From assembly GCA_021850325.1 (NCBI GenBank), contig JAJZMF010000003.1, positions 1 through 64,000 on the forward strand: DNA of 64,000 bases. Direction: 5' to 3'. A model generated the notes under the pieces. That model was not told the DNA's origin. It saw only the letters and a program-made list of their open reading frames with translations, and ran no database searches. Source of the DNA: Actinomycetes bacterium. Its GTDB lineage: Bacteria > Actinomycetota > Acidimicrobiia > Acidimicrobiales > Palsa-688. This document shows, piece after piece, positions 33,428 through 41,084 of this stretch. Position 1 is the stretch's first letter. Each line of letters opens with the position of its first letter. Made by a program: the position numbers and the translations under genes.

Positions 33428-33433
33428 TAGGCT
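33428..33433 (+). promoter_or_regulatory. -10 box for the leaderless serA gene
   Basis: TAGGCT ends six bases before ATG 33440, with no ribosome binding site between. The 121-base gap before it has no other feature I can support. Confidence 0.5.
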
Positions 33434-33439
33434 GGCCAT

Positions 33440-34663
33440 ATGACCCTCGAGCGGCGGCTGCCCCAAGAGACCCGTGCCCTGTTGCTGGAGAACATCCACC
33501 CCGATGCCACGGCCCTTCTGTCCAAGGCCGGCTACCAGGTGGAGACGGAGGACCGGGCACTGGGCGAGGACGAGCTGATCGAGCGCCTCGCCGAGGTGGA
33601 CGTGGTCGGCATCCGCAGCCGGACCAACGTGACGGCCCGCGCCTTTGCTGCTGCGCCCCACCTGCTGGCCGTAGGCGCCTTCTGCATCGGCACCAACCAG
33701 ATCGACCTGGCCTCGGCGAGCCAGCACGGAGTGGCCGTGTTCAACGCCCCGTTCTCCAACACCCGCAGCGTGGTGGAACTGGTGATCGCGGAGATCATCT
33801 CCATGTCCCGGGGCCTGACCGACAAGACGCGCCAGATGCACGAGGGCGTGTGGGACAAGTCGGCCGACGGCAGCCACGAGGTACGGGGCAGGCGCCTGGG
33901 CATCGTGGGCTACGGCAACATAGGCTCGCAGTTGTCCGTGCTGGCCGAGGCCCTCGGCATGTCCGTGTGGTTCTACGACACCGAGGACAAGCTGGCCCTG
34001 GGCAACGCCAAGCGGTGCTCCTCGCTGGAGGAGCTGCTCGAGGGCGTGGACATCGTGACCCTCCACGTCGACGGGCGTCCCTCCAACCGGGGCCTGTTCG
34101 GGGAGGCTGAGCTGGCCCGGATGCGCAAGGGCAGCTTCTTCCTCAACCTTTCCCGAGGTTTCGTCGTGGACCACGCGGCCCTGCGCGCCCACCTGGAGAG
34201 CGGCCACCTGGCCGGTGCGGCCATCGACGTGTTCCCCAGCGAGCCCAAGGGCAAGGGCGACCCCTTCGTGTCCGAGCTGAGGGGCTTGCCCAACGTGGTC
34301 CTCACCCCTCACGTCGGTGGGAGCACGGAGGAGGCGCAGCAGGACATCGGGCGGTTCGTGGCGGGCAAGCTGCACGACTACCTGTCCCTCGGCTCGACCT
34401 CGATGTCGGTCAACCTGCCCAACCTGGTCCTGCCCCCGAACGCGGGCGAGCACCGGGTCACCCACGTGCATGCCAACGTCCCCGGGGTGATGGCTGCGGT
34501 GAACAGCCTCTTCGCCTCCCACGGCATGAACATCGAGGGCCAGTACCTGGGCACGCGGGGCGATGTCGGCTACGCCATAACCGATACGCCGAGCGACTTC
34601 TCGGACGAGGTCGTCGACGCCCTGGCCGCCATGCAGGCCACCATCCGCCTGCGCGTCCTCTAG
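33440..34663 (+). CDS. serA: D-3-phosphoglycerate dehydrogenase
   Basis: First enzyme of serine biosynthesis, oxidising 3-phosphoglycerate with NAD. The 407-residue length matches the E. coli-type SerA with one C-terminal ACT domain. The substrate-binding domain has VGIRSRTNVT and AVGAFCIGTNQIDL. The NAD domain has LGIVGYGNIGSQLSVLAEAL, KGSFFLNLSRGFVVD and PHVGGSTEEAQQDIG with the catalytic histidine. The ACT domain spans about 335-407 (NVPGVMAAVNSLFASHGMNI), where serine feedback inhibition would act. The gene stands alone and appears leaderless. Confidence 0.95.
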   Translation: MTLERRLPQETRALLLENIHPDATALLSKAGYQVETEDRALGEDELIERLAEVDVVGIRSRTNVTARAFAAAPHLLAVGAFCIGTNQIDLASASQHGVAVFNAPFSNTRSVVELVIAEIISMSRGLTDKTRQMHEGVWDKSADGSHEVRGRRLGIVGYGNIGSQLSVLAEALGMSVWFYDTEDKLALGNAKRCSSLEELLEGVDIVTLHVDGRPSNRGLFGEAELARMRKGSFFLNLSRGFVVDHAALRAHLESGHLAGAAIDVFPSEPKGKGDPFVSELRGLPNVVLTPHVGGSTEEAQQDIGRFVAGKLHDYLSLGSTSMSVNLPNLVLPPNAGEHRVTHVHANVPGVMAAVNSLFASHGMNIEGQYLGTRGDVGYAITDTPSDFSDEVVDALAAMQATIRLRVL

Positions 34664-34710
34664 GGCGGCCGCCCCGCCATCCGCGGCCCGGCCGGCCGCC
34701 GACCGTAGGC

Positions 34711-34738
34711 TAAAGCAGGGGCTCAGGTGTGCCGATAA
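34711..34738 (+). promoter_or_regulatory. Sigma-28-type promoter for the diguanylate cyclase gene
   Basis: TAAA (34711-34714) and GCCGATAA (34731-34738) are both perfect matches to the sigma-28 consensus. The spacer is 16 rather than 15 bases. The start codon of the cyclase is eight bases after the -10 box, so the mRNA would be nearly leaderless. Confidence 0.7.
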
Positions 34739-34745
34739 GCGGGTT

Positions 34746-35957
34746 ATGGAGAACTCCATGCATGTAGTCCGGTTGTGGGCGGCCCGGTCCGCCCGGGCCG
34801 TGCTGCGAGCCTGCCTGGTGGTGGCCGCCGTGTCGCTCAGGCTGGCCCTGGCTGCCACTGCCGCCCTCATCGGCTACCTGGAGACCTGGGCGCAGCGGGT
34901 GCAGGCCGCCCGGGCGGCATCGTCGCTCGCCGCAGCCCGCGATGCCCATGCAGCTGAGCGGTGGAAGGCTGCGTTCGAGGCGGCCCCCCTGGGGATGGCC
35001 CGGGTGAGCCCGGAGGGCCGGCTGGTGGCGGCCAACCCGGCTCTCTGCGCCCTGCTGGGCGAGCCTGGACGTGCCGTTGTGGGCCGGCGCCTGTCGGCCT
35101 TCGTGTACCCCGACGACCTGGCGGGCCTGAGCCGGGCGGTCGGCGGTGAGGGTCGGGGGCCGGGCAGGGCCGAGGTCCGCCTGGTCTGCTCCGGGGGGAG
35201 GCTGGCCTGGTGCGAGCTGGCCACCTCGGTGGTGCGCGACAAGGCCGGGCACCCCGAGTACGTGCTGGTCTCGGTGGTAGACATCACCCGGCACATGCGT
35301 TCCCAGGCCGCTCTACGGGACCTGGCGACCCGGGACCCGCTCTCGGGCCTGGCCAACCGTCGCTGGTTCGAGCTCCAGTTGGCCCAGCACCTGCGGTTGT
35401 GCGCCGAGGAGGGGCCGCGCGGCGCGCTGTTGGTCATGGACCTGGACAACTTCAAGTCGGTCAACGACACGCTCGGGCACCAGGCGGGGGACCGCCTGGT
35501 GATCGAAGTGGCGGTCACGCTGCGGCGGCACCTGCGGGACCAGGACGTGGTCGCCCGTCTGGGTGGCGACGAGTTCGCTGTGGTGCTGAGGGAAGGTGAC
35601 CGCTGGGCCGCCGAGGCGGTGGCCCGCAAGCTGGTGCTGGCCGTCCGGGACGAGGTGCAGGTGGCCCAGGGGTCACCCAGGGTGACGGTCTCGGTCGGGG
35701 TGGCACCGTTCGAGCTGTTCCCGCCCGACGAAGCGGGGGAGCACCTGACCAGCCGGGAGGTGGTGCGGGCCGCAGACGCCGCCCTCTACGCGGTCAAGGG
35801 CTCGGGCCGCAACGGGTACTCGGTGGCCGGCAGCGGGGAGGCACCCCGTCATGCCCGCCACCGGCCGGACCTGGTCGCGGACCTGTCCTCCGCCCAAGGG
35901 ACGCCACAGCCGGCACCGGGGCGCTCCCGGCCGACCTCTGCAGCCGGGCTGCGCTGA
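34746..35957 (+). CDS. Membrane-anchored PAS-GGDEF diguanylate cyclase
   Basis: Makes cyclic di-GMP from GTP. The 403-residue protein has a hydrophobic N-terminal helix (about residues 18-42), a PAS domain at about 75-190 (FEAAPLGMARVSPEGRLVAA; VSVVDITRHM) and a GGDEF domain at about 200-360. The active site RLGGDEFAVVL is intact. RDQD lies five residues before GGDEF, matching the RxxD inhibitory I-site, so product inhibition is likely. LATRDPLSGLANRRWFE and LDNFKSVNDTLGHQAGD are typical. ATG 34746 or ATG 34758 (after GGAGA) could start it. The sigma-28-type promoter links it to motility. Confidence 0.93.
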   Translation: MENSMHVVRLWAARSARAVLRACLVVAAVSLRLALAATAALIGYLETWAQRVQAARAASSLAAARDAHAAERWKAAFEAAPLGMARVSPEGRLVAANPALCALLGEPGRAVVGRRLSAFVYPDDLAGLSRAVGGEGRGPGRAEVRLVCSGGRLAWCELATSVVRDKAGHPEYVLVSVVDITRHMRSQAALRDLATRDPLSGLANRRWFELQLAQHLRLCAEEGPRGALLVMDLDNFKSVNDTLGHQAGDRLVIEVAVTLRRHLRDQDVVARLGGDEFAVVLREGDRWAAEAVARKLVLAVRDEVQVAQGSPRVTVSVGVAPFELFPPDEAGEHLTSREVVRAADAALYAVKGSGRNGYSVAGSGEAPRHARHRPDLVADLSSAQGTPQPAPGRSRPTSAAGLR

Positions 35958-35966
35958 GGGCGCCTC

Positions 35967-36374
35967 TCAGTCCTGGGGGGTGATGGGCAGCCGCCCTCGT
36001 TGCCCGGGCCGGCCCGGGTTGCGGCCGAGCAGGAGGGCCGCCAGCTCGGCAGCGGTGCCGACGGCGTTGGGCACGCTCACCACGACCCGGTCCCAGGCGC
36101 CGCCCTCGATGTCGAGCACCACCGCCGGTCGCCCGGCCCGCACGGCAGCGAACTCCCGACGCCGCCCCCTGCGGGCCGTGCCCACTGCGAACGAACCCGG
36201 CCAGCACAGGCCCGGGAAACGCAGCAGGGCGATGTCCCGCATGGGCTCCTCCTCGACGTGCACCATGCGAAGGGCGGACAGGGGCACCCTCAGTTGCCGG
36301 CGGCCGGCGAGCAGGGCCTCGGCGAGGTCCAGTCGGATGACGACGTCGGTCAGTTCGGCTCTGAGGTCGGCCAT
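35967..36374 (-). CDS. Conserved actinobacterial protein of unknown function
   Basis: 135-residue soluble protein. The pattern LLAGRRQLRVPLSALRMV, then VEEEPMRDIALLRFPGLCWP, GSFAVGTARRG and FAAVRAGRPAVVLDIEG resembles a family of small actinobacterial proteins with a PH-like beta-rich fold. The function is not known. Its end lies 9 bases from the convergent diguanylate cyclase stop. ATG 36374 follows GGAGCG. A -10-like TAGGTT sits at 36406-36411 on the minus strand. Confidence 0.75.
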   Translation of the reverse strand: MADLRAELTDVVIRLDLAEALLAGRRQLRVPLSALRMVHVEEEPMRDIALLRFPGLCWPGSFAVGTARRGRRREFAAVRAGRPAVVLDIEGGAWDRVVVSVPNAVGTAAELAALLLGRNPGRPGQRGRLPITPQD

Positions 36375-36405
36375 CTTCGCGCTCCGTCCGGTCTCACCCG
36401 GGCCC

Positions 36406-36590
36406 AACCTAGCGCCGGCCCGGCCGGGGACGGCCCGGCCTGCCCTGCCCGGCGCCCACCGGCCGCCGGTGCGCTGGCACGGGGTGGGCGGCGGGGCTGA
36501 ACGCGACCTGAGGTGGACCTGAGAACCTGCGCCTGCAGCCCTGGCCAGCACCTTTCCCGCTGCATTGGGCCGGTTCGGGGCGATTAGGCT
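36406..36590. promoter_or_regulatory. Divergent promoter region with two -10-like boxes
   Basis: TAGGTT (36411-36406, minus) precedes the hypothetical gene at 36374. TAGGCT (36585-36590, plus) precedes the DUF929 gene, which has its own GGGAAAGG ribosome binding site. The rest of the 265-base gap is GC-rich with no other supported feature. Confidence 0.4.
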
Positions 36591-36639
36591 GGGCCTGTCC
36601 CCGATCCCGGTCCACGACCCTTAGCGGGAAAGGTCCACA

Positions 36640-37770
36640 GTGGCAGGTAGCAAGCAGAGCGCGGGCAGGCCGGCGGGCAAGGTCCCGCCCCGTCCCGGCA
36701 CCCGGTCGAGCGCGGCGGCACCAGGTCGCCCGGGTACCAGGGCCGGTGGTACAGGCCGCCCGGCACCCCGGGCATCGGCCCGCCAGACCATGCAGCAGCG
36801 CAGGCAGCGCAGCATCTACATGGCCGGAGGTTCGGCGCTGGCGGTGGTCCTGGTCGTGGCGGTGATCGTGGCCGTGAGCCTGACCGGCAACGGCAAGGGC
36901 AAGAGCAACGTGGGCCTCAAGCACTCGACCGACTCCTTCGCCCTCACCTCCGCCATCACCAACGCAGTGACAGGCGTGCCCGTGAGCAGGATGGTGGCTG
37001 CGGCCGAGGCGTGCTACCGCTCGTCGGCCTGCATCGACAACCCGACGACCGGTGTCGCCCCGCCCCAGAAGCTGGCCGCAGGCAGCCAGGCCCTCACCTC
37101 GGGCGGACGGCCGGAGATCCTGTACATCGGCGCCGAGTACTGCCCCTTCTGTGCCGGCGAGCGCTGGCCGATGACCATGGCGCTGTCCAAGTTCGGCACC
37201 TTCGACGGCCTGCGCGGGGTCACCTCCTCGGCGACCGACGTCAACCCGAGCACGCCGACCTTCTCGTACTACGGCTCGAGCTACCACAGCAAGTACCTGA
37301 GCTTCGTGCCGGTGGAGGAGGAGACCAACACCCAGGGCCCGCTGCAGAACCCCACCAGCGCCCAACAGGCCATCGTGACCAAGTACGACGCCCCGCCCTA
37401 TGTCCCGGCCTCGCAGTACAGCCCGGGGGCCGGGCCCATACCTTTCGTGTACCTGGCGGGCAAGTACATCGTCACGGGCATCGAGTACGACGCCAGTGCC
37501 CTCTCCGAGATGCAGATGGACGGGGCCGCCACCTACATGACCGGGGGCGGCAACCCGACGTCCCAGCACGCCCTGGCTGCGGCCGGGTTCCTGGTGGGCG
37601 ACATCTGCGCCCTGACCCACGGCCAGCCGGCCGGCGTGTGCTCCCAGGTCCCGGCCAACCTGAAGGGCATCACCACCTCGTCGCCGGTCTCGGCCGGGTC
37701 GAGCTCGGCCGGGGCCACCACGCCCACCACATCCAAGGGCCCGACCGGCACGGCCAAGAAGAAGGGGTGA
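36640..37770 (+). CDS. DUF929 membrane-anchored thioredoxin-fold protein
   Basis: 376-residue protein with a basic low-complexity cytoplasmic N-terminus and one transmembrane helix at about residues 62-84 (GGSALAVVLVVAVIVAVSLTG). An extracytoplasmic DUF929 domain follows, with thioredoxin-like active site EYCPFCAGERWPM (CxxC at about residues 168-171). The cis-proline region is probably GPIPFVYLAGKYIV. It would catalyse thiol-disulfide exchange on exported proteins. The VKOR-family gene 3 bases downstream likely reoxidises it, so the two form a DsbA/DsbB-like pair. The C-terminal 40 residues are Ser/Thr-rich. Confidence 0.88.
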   Translation: MAGSKQSAGRPAGKVPPRPGTRSSAAAPGRPGTRAGGTGRPAPRASARQTMQQRRQRSIYMAGGSALAVVLVVAVIVAVSLTGNGKGKSNVGLKHSTDSFALTSAITNAVTGVPVSRMVAAAEACYRSSACIDNPTTGVAPPQKLAAGSQALTSGGRPEILYIGAEYCPFCAGERWPMTMALSKFGTFDGLRGVTSSATDVNPSTPTFSYYGSSYHSKYLSFVPVEEETNTQGPLQNPTSAQQAIVTKYDAPPYVPASQYSPGAGPIPFVYLAGKYIVTGIEYDASALSEMQMDGAATYMTGGGNPTSQHALAAAGFLVGDICALTHGQPAGVCSQVPANLKGITTSSPVSAGSSSAGATTPTTSKGPTGTAKKKG

Positions 37771-37773
37771 GCG

Positions 37774-38367
37774 GTGGCCCGGGTGACCTCCGCCACCTCG
37801 GCCCGTAACCTGCCCCCGGCGGGGAGGTTACGGACCGCCCACGGCGGCCCGGGTGACGAGGGCCCCGAGAGCGAGGCCTCCGGGGCACCGCCGGTAGGCG
37901 GTGCCCCGGCCGTGGCGGCCTGGGTGCCCTGGACGACGCTGGTGCTTTCGGCCCTGGCTGTCGTGGACGCTGCCTGGTTGACCTACGCCCACTACACCTC
38001 CGCCAGCGTGCTCTTCTGCCCCAACAACGGTTTCGTCAACTGTGGCCTGGTCACCAGCAGCTCGTACTCACACCCGTTCGGGGTGCCGGTGGCCGACGCC
38101 GGCCTGGTGTGGGCCATCGGCATGTTGGTGCTGTGCAGCCCCTGGGGCTGGCGCCAGGCGTCGGCGTGGTTCGGGCGCCTGAGGTTGGCGGGCGTCGGCC
38201 TGGGCGTGCTCTCCGTGCTCTACCTGTTGTGGGCGGAGCTGATCAAGCTCCACCACCTGTGCGAGTACTGCACGGTCATGCACGTACTGACCCTGGCGCT
38301 GTTCGGGGTCGTGGTGTTCGCGACGGCGCTGGCCGGCCCGGCCCAGGGCCCGTCGGCAGCCTCCTAG
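37774..38367 (+). CDS. VKOR-family disulfide oxidoreductase
   Basis: Bacterial vitamin K epoxide reductase homologue (197 residues), functionally equivalent to DsbB: it passes electrons from a periplasmic-side thioredoxin to quinone. It has four or five hydrophobic helices. The loop cysteines are in LFCPNNGFVNCGLV and the active-site CxxC is HHLCEYCTVMHVL near the C-terminus. SSYSHPFGVPVADAGLVW is the conserved family stretch. The GTG start is 3 bases after the DUF929 stop, which indicates one operon. The N-terminal 45 residues are low-complexity. Confidence 0.9.
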   Translation: MARVTSATSARNLPPAGRLRTAHGGPGDEGPESEASGAPPVGGAPAVAAWVPWTTLVLSALAVVDAAWLTYAHYTSASVLFCPNNGFVNCGLVTSSSYSHPFGVPVADAGLVWAIGMLVLCSPWGWRQASAWFGRLRLAGVGLGVLSVLYLLWAELIKLHHLCEYCTVMHVLTLALFGVVVFATALAGPAQGPSAAS

Positions 38368-38402
38368 GCCTGCACACCGGGGCCTGGCTGCGCCGGCCGA
38401 GC

Positions 38403-38424
38403 GGGCCGGCCGTGCGGCCGGCCC
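38403..38424. terminator. Bidirectional hairpin between convergent genes
   Basis: GGGCCGGCCG (38403-38412) and CGGCCGGCCC (38415-38424) form a perfect 10-bp stem with a 2-base centre, midway between the VKOR and GH13 stops. There is no T-run, but position and symmetry fit a shared terminator. Confidence 0.5.
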
Positions 38425-38449
38425 GGCCCAGGGCTGGCACGGACGGGCC

Positions 38450-40054
38450 TCAGGCCTGCTCGAGGGCCACCACCAGGGCCTGCCAGGGCTGGAGGGCCAC
38501 CTCGTCGCCGGCCAGGCTCTCCTCTGTGCGGGCGTGGGTGGAGACGAGCACCCGGGCGCCCGCCAGGCCGGGGACCACCACCGTGCAGGGCTGGTCCGAG
38601 ATGTTGGCGACCGTCGCCGTGCTCCCTACCCGGTAGGCCCAGGCCCGGTCGTCCAGGGCCAGGCGGGTGAGAGAGGCGGCGTCGCCGAGCCTGCGCTCCT
38701 GGCGCAGGTGGCCCAGGCGGCGCCAGAAGTTCAGCACCGACCCGGGGTCGGCCTGCGCGCTCTGCACGTTGCGGTCCCGGTAGGGGCCGAGCGGCAGCCA
38801 GGGCTTGGCGCCCGGGGGGCAGAACCCGGCGTTGGGCTCCTGCGACCAGGGCATGGGGGTGCGGCACCGGTCGCGCCCGGGTTCTTCGGGCCGGGCGATG
38901 CTCATCAGGTCGCGGCGCTCGGCCGGAGGTACGTCGACGTCCGCCATCCCGAGCTCGTCGCCGTAGTAGAGCACCAGGGAGCCGGGGAGGGTGGCCAGCA
39001 CCGACAGTGCGGCTCTGGTGGCACGGTCGTCGTCGCGGCACCAGCGGGTGGGGAAGCGGCCGATGTCGTGGTTGGAGGCCGTCCAGACCGGCACCGCCCC
39101 GGGCCGGAGGGCCTGCAGGGTGCCCTCGACGACCTCGGCCAGTTCCCGGGCCGCCAGGTTGCACAGGGCGAAGGGGAAGTTGAAGCCCAGGTGGAGCTCG
39201 GGCTGCTCTGCGGTCCCGTAGTAGGCGGCGAAACGGCCGTAGTCGAACTCCCAGGTCTCACCCAGGAGCACCCTCTCGGGCTGGTACGCGTCGGCCAGCC
39301 GGCGCCAGTGCACGTAGAGGTCGTGCACCTCGGGGCGACGGGAGCTGTACTCCGGGCGCAGCGGACGGCGCCGGACCACGGGGTGGTCGTCAGGCCCGGG
39401 AGAGGGGTCGTCCCGGAGCAGGGCGTCCTTGTAGAGGCCGTGGGCGACGTCGATGCGGAAGCCGGCCACGCCCCGGTCGAACCAGAACTGCAGGACGCGT
39501 TCGAACTGGGCGTGGACGCCCTTGTCCCACCAGTTGAGGTCGGGTTGGGTGGGCAGGAAGTTGTGCAGGTAGTACTCGCCGCTGGCCTCGTCCAGGGACC
39601 AGGCGGGAGCACCGGTGGCGTCGAGCCAGTTGTTGGGGGGCGACCCGTCCGGCTTGGGGGGTGCCCACACGTAGTAGTCGCGGTGACGGCTGTCGACGCC
39701 CGACAGGGCGTCCACGAACCAGGGATGGGCGTCCGAGGTGTGGTTGGGCACCAGGTCGAGCATCACCGCGATGGAACGGGCGCCCGCCTCCTCGATGAGC
39801 CGGTCCATGTCGGACAGGGCCCCGAGCTCGGGGTGGACGTCGAAGTAGTCAGAGACGTCGTAGCCGTAGTCGGTGTTGGGCGAGGGCATGGTCGGCGACA
39901 GCCAGATGGCGTCCACGCCCAGCCACTGCAGGTAGTCCAGGCCGTCGATGAGCCCCACCAGGTCCCCGACGCCGTCCCCGTTGGAGTCGCGCCAGCTACG
40001 GACGTAGATCTGGTAGATGGTGGCGTGACGCCACCAGGGGTGCTTTGGTGCCAT
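38450..40054 (-). CDS. GH13 alpha-glucosidase (oligo-1,6-glucosidase/trehalase-like)
   Basis: Glycoside hydrolase family 13 enzyme (534 residues) that cleaves alpha-glucosidic bonds of oligosaccharides in the cytoplasm. All four GH13 regions are visible: DLVPNHTS, GFRIDVAHGL with the nucleophile Asp, LLGETWEFDYG with the acid/base Glu, and ASNHDIGRFPTRW. The start IYQIYVRSWRDSNGDGVGDL, then VGLIDGLDYLQWLGVDAIWL, is typical of the oligo-1,6-glucosidase subfamily. The C-terminal beta domain begins at about 455. No signal peptide is present. A 13-base palindrome abuts the ATG on its 5' side. Confidence 0.93.
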   Translation of the reverse strand: MAPKHPWWRHATIYQIYVRSWRDSNGDGVGDLVGLIDGLDYLQWLGVDAIWLSPTMPSPNTDYGYDVSDYFDVHPELGALSDMDRLIEEAGARSIAVMLDLVPNHTSDAHPWFVDALSGVDSRHRDYYVWAPPKPDGSPPNNWLDATGAPAWSLDEASGEYYLHNFLPTQPDLNWWDKGVHAQFERVLQFWFDRGVAGFRIDVAHGLYKDALLRDDPSPGPDDHPVVRRRPLRPEYSSRRPEVHDLYVHWRRLADAYQPERVLLGETWEFDYGRFAAYYGTAEQPELHLGFNFPFALCNLAARELAEVVEGTLQALRPGAVPVWTASNHDIGRFPTRWCRDDDRATRAALSVLATLPGSLVLYYGDELGMADVDVPPAERRDLMSIARPEEPGRDRCRTPMPWSQEPNAGFCPPGAKPWLPLGPYRDRNVQSAQADPGSVLNFWRRLGHLRQERRLGDAASLTRLALDDRAWAYRVGSTATVANISDQPCTVVVPGLAGARVLVSTHARTEESLAGDEVALQPWQALVVALEQA

Positions 40055-40067
40055 GCAGACAGTCTGC
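40055..40067. promoter_or_regulatory. 13-base palindrome next to the GH13 start codon
   Basis: GCAGACAGTCTGC is a perfect inverted repeat with a central A. It touches the ATG of the alpha-glucosidase on its 5' side. A repressor bound here would block initiation; carbohydrate genes are often controlled this way. There is no direct evidence of binding. Confidence 0.35.
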
Positions 40068-40138
40068 CCTCCCTGCCGGCACCGCGAGCAGCGCTCCCGC
40101 TCGGGCCCCGCCGGGGTGCGGGCCCAGGAGCGCCGGGT

Positions 40139-40462
40139 TCAGGGGCTGTCCCTGGTGGCCGTCCCGTCCCCCGAGGCGGTGGCCAGGTAGTGGCGCAGCT
40201 CGCTCGGGTACTCGGGGAAGTAGCGGCTGACCACGTCCAGGCCGAAGCGGGGGAGCACCGAGCTGACGGGCTCCCGGTCGAGCAGGAACATGAACGAGGC
40301 CCTCACCAGCTCCTCCGGTGGGACGTCGTCGGCGCCCAGTTCCGCTTGCAGCCCCTCGGGCACGCTCACGACGTGGCTGGACTCGTACCGGGGGGACCGC
40401 ACCTTCACCGTGAACGAACCGTCCGCCTGCCGGGACACCAGTACGGTCGGCGTGGGTTGCAC
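40139..40462 (-). CDS. Small conserved hypothetical protein
   Basis: 107-residue soluble protein without a recognised domain. An N-terminal beta-hairpin region (VLVSRQADGSFTVKVRSPRY) leads to an acidic helical part with VPPEELVRASFMFLLDREP and FGLDVVSRYFPEY. Such proteins occur in many actinobacteria without assigned function. GTG 40462 is six bases from TACGGT at 40474-40469 on the minus strand, fitting a leaderless start. It is divergent from the YjbQ gene with a 41-base gap. Confidence 0.65.
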   Translation of the reverse strand: MQPTPTVLVSRQADGSFTVKVRSPRYESSHVVSVPEGLQAELGADDVPPEELVRASFMFLLDREPVSSVLPRFGLDVVSRYFPEYPSELRHYLATASGDGTATRDSP

Positions 40463-40468
40463 CGCACC

Positions 40469-40474
40469 ACCGTA
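40469..40474 (-). promoter_or_regulatory. -10 box for the small hypothetical gene
   Basis: TACGGT on the minus strand ends six bases before GTG 40462. This is the same arrangement as in the other leaderless genes here. Confidence 0.4.
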
Positions 40475-40503
40475 CCGGCGGGCCGGGCCGCTAAGAAGGG
40501 GCC

Positions 40504-40905
40504 GTGGAGACCAAAGAGCTTCATCTGGACACCTCGGGCGAGCAGGTGGTCGACATAACGGCCGAGGTCGAGCGCTTCTGCATGGGGCAGGGAGACGGGC
40601 TGTGCTCGGTTTTCGTACCCCACGCCACGGCAGGCCTGGCCATCATGGAGACGGGCTCCGGCTCCGAGGAGGACCTCATGGGCGCCCTGGCCGCCCTGCT
40701 GCCCCGCGACGACCGTTACCGGCACCGGCACGGCTCGTTGGGCCACGGCGCCGACCACGTGCTGCCTGCTTTTGTAAGCCCGTCTCTCGTGGTGCCGGTG
40801 CACGCAGGCCACCTGGCGCTCGGGACCTGGCAGAGCATCGTGTTCGTGGACACCAACGCCGACAACCCGCACCGCAGGGCGCTGCTCAGCTTCCTGGCCG
40901 GCTAG
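40504..40905 (+). CDS. yjbQ: YjbQ/UPF0047 family protein
   Basis: 133-residue member of the UPF0047 family. Family features are VPHATAGLAIMETGSG, the His-rich loop RYRHRHGSLGHGADHV and VPVHAGHLALGTWQSIVFVD near the C-terminus; the histidines line a putative active site. E. coli YjbQ shows weak thiamine-phosphate-synthase activity in vitro, but the physiological role is unsettled. The GTG start follows AAGAAGGGG. The gene is monocistronic and precedes the nucleoside cluster. Confidence 0.88.
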   Translation: METKELHLDTSGEQVVDITAEVERFCMGQGDGLCSVFVPHATAGLAIMETGSGSEEDLMGALAALLPRDDRYRHRHGSLGHGADHVLPAFVSPSLVVPVHAGHLALGTWQSIVFVDTNADNPHRRALLSFLAG

Positions 40906-41008
40906 AGGCCCCGGACGGGGCGGCCGGGCCGCGGCCCGGCTCCGTGCCCGTGCCCGGGCCTGTCCCGCCCGGCCGCGACAGGTGACCGGACGGCCGCCCC
41001 CGGGGTGC

Positions 41009-41037
41009 TTGACGCGCCCCGAGAGCCTCGTTACCAT
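41009..41037 (+). promoter_or_regulatory. Sigma-70-type promoter of the lacI-type gene
   Basis: TTGACG (41009-41014), a 17-base spacer and TACCAT (41032-41037) form a good housekeeping promoter. The leader of about 40 bases contains GGAGGGGGG before ATG 41085. It may drive the regulator and the downstream transporter genes together, since the gap to the binding-protein gene is only 28 bases. Confidence 0.65.
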
Positions 41038-41084
41038 CACACATCTACACCAGTTGACAATGGCGCTGGGAGGGGGGAGCCGAG

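Noticed and set aside
38534-40558. 674-codon plus-strand frame opposite the GH13 gene
   Set aside because: Lies over the antisense strand of an enzyme with all GH13 motifs. Composition is typical of a shadow.
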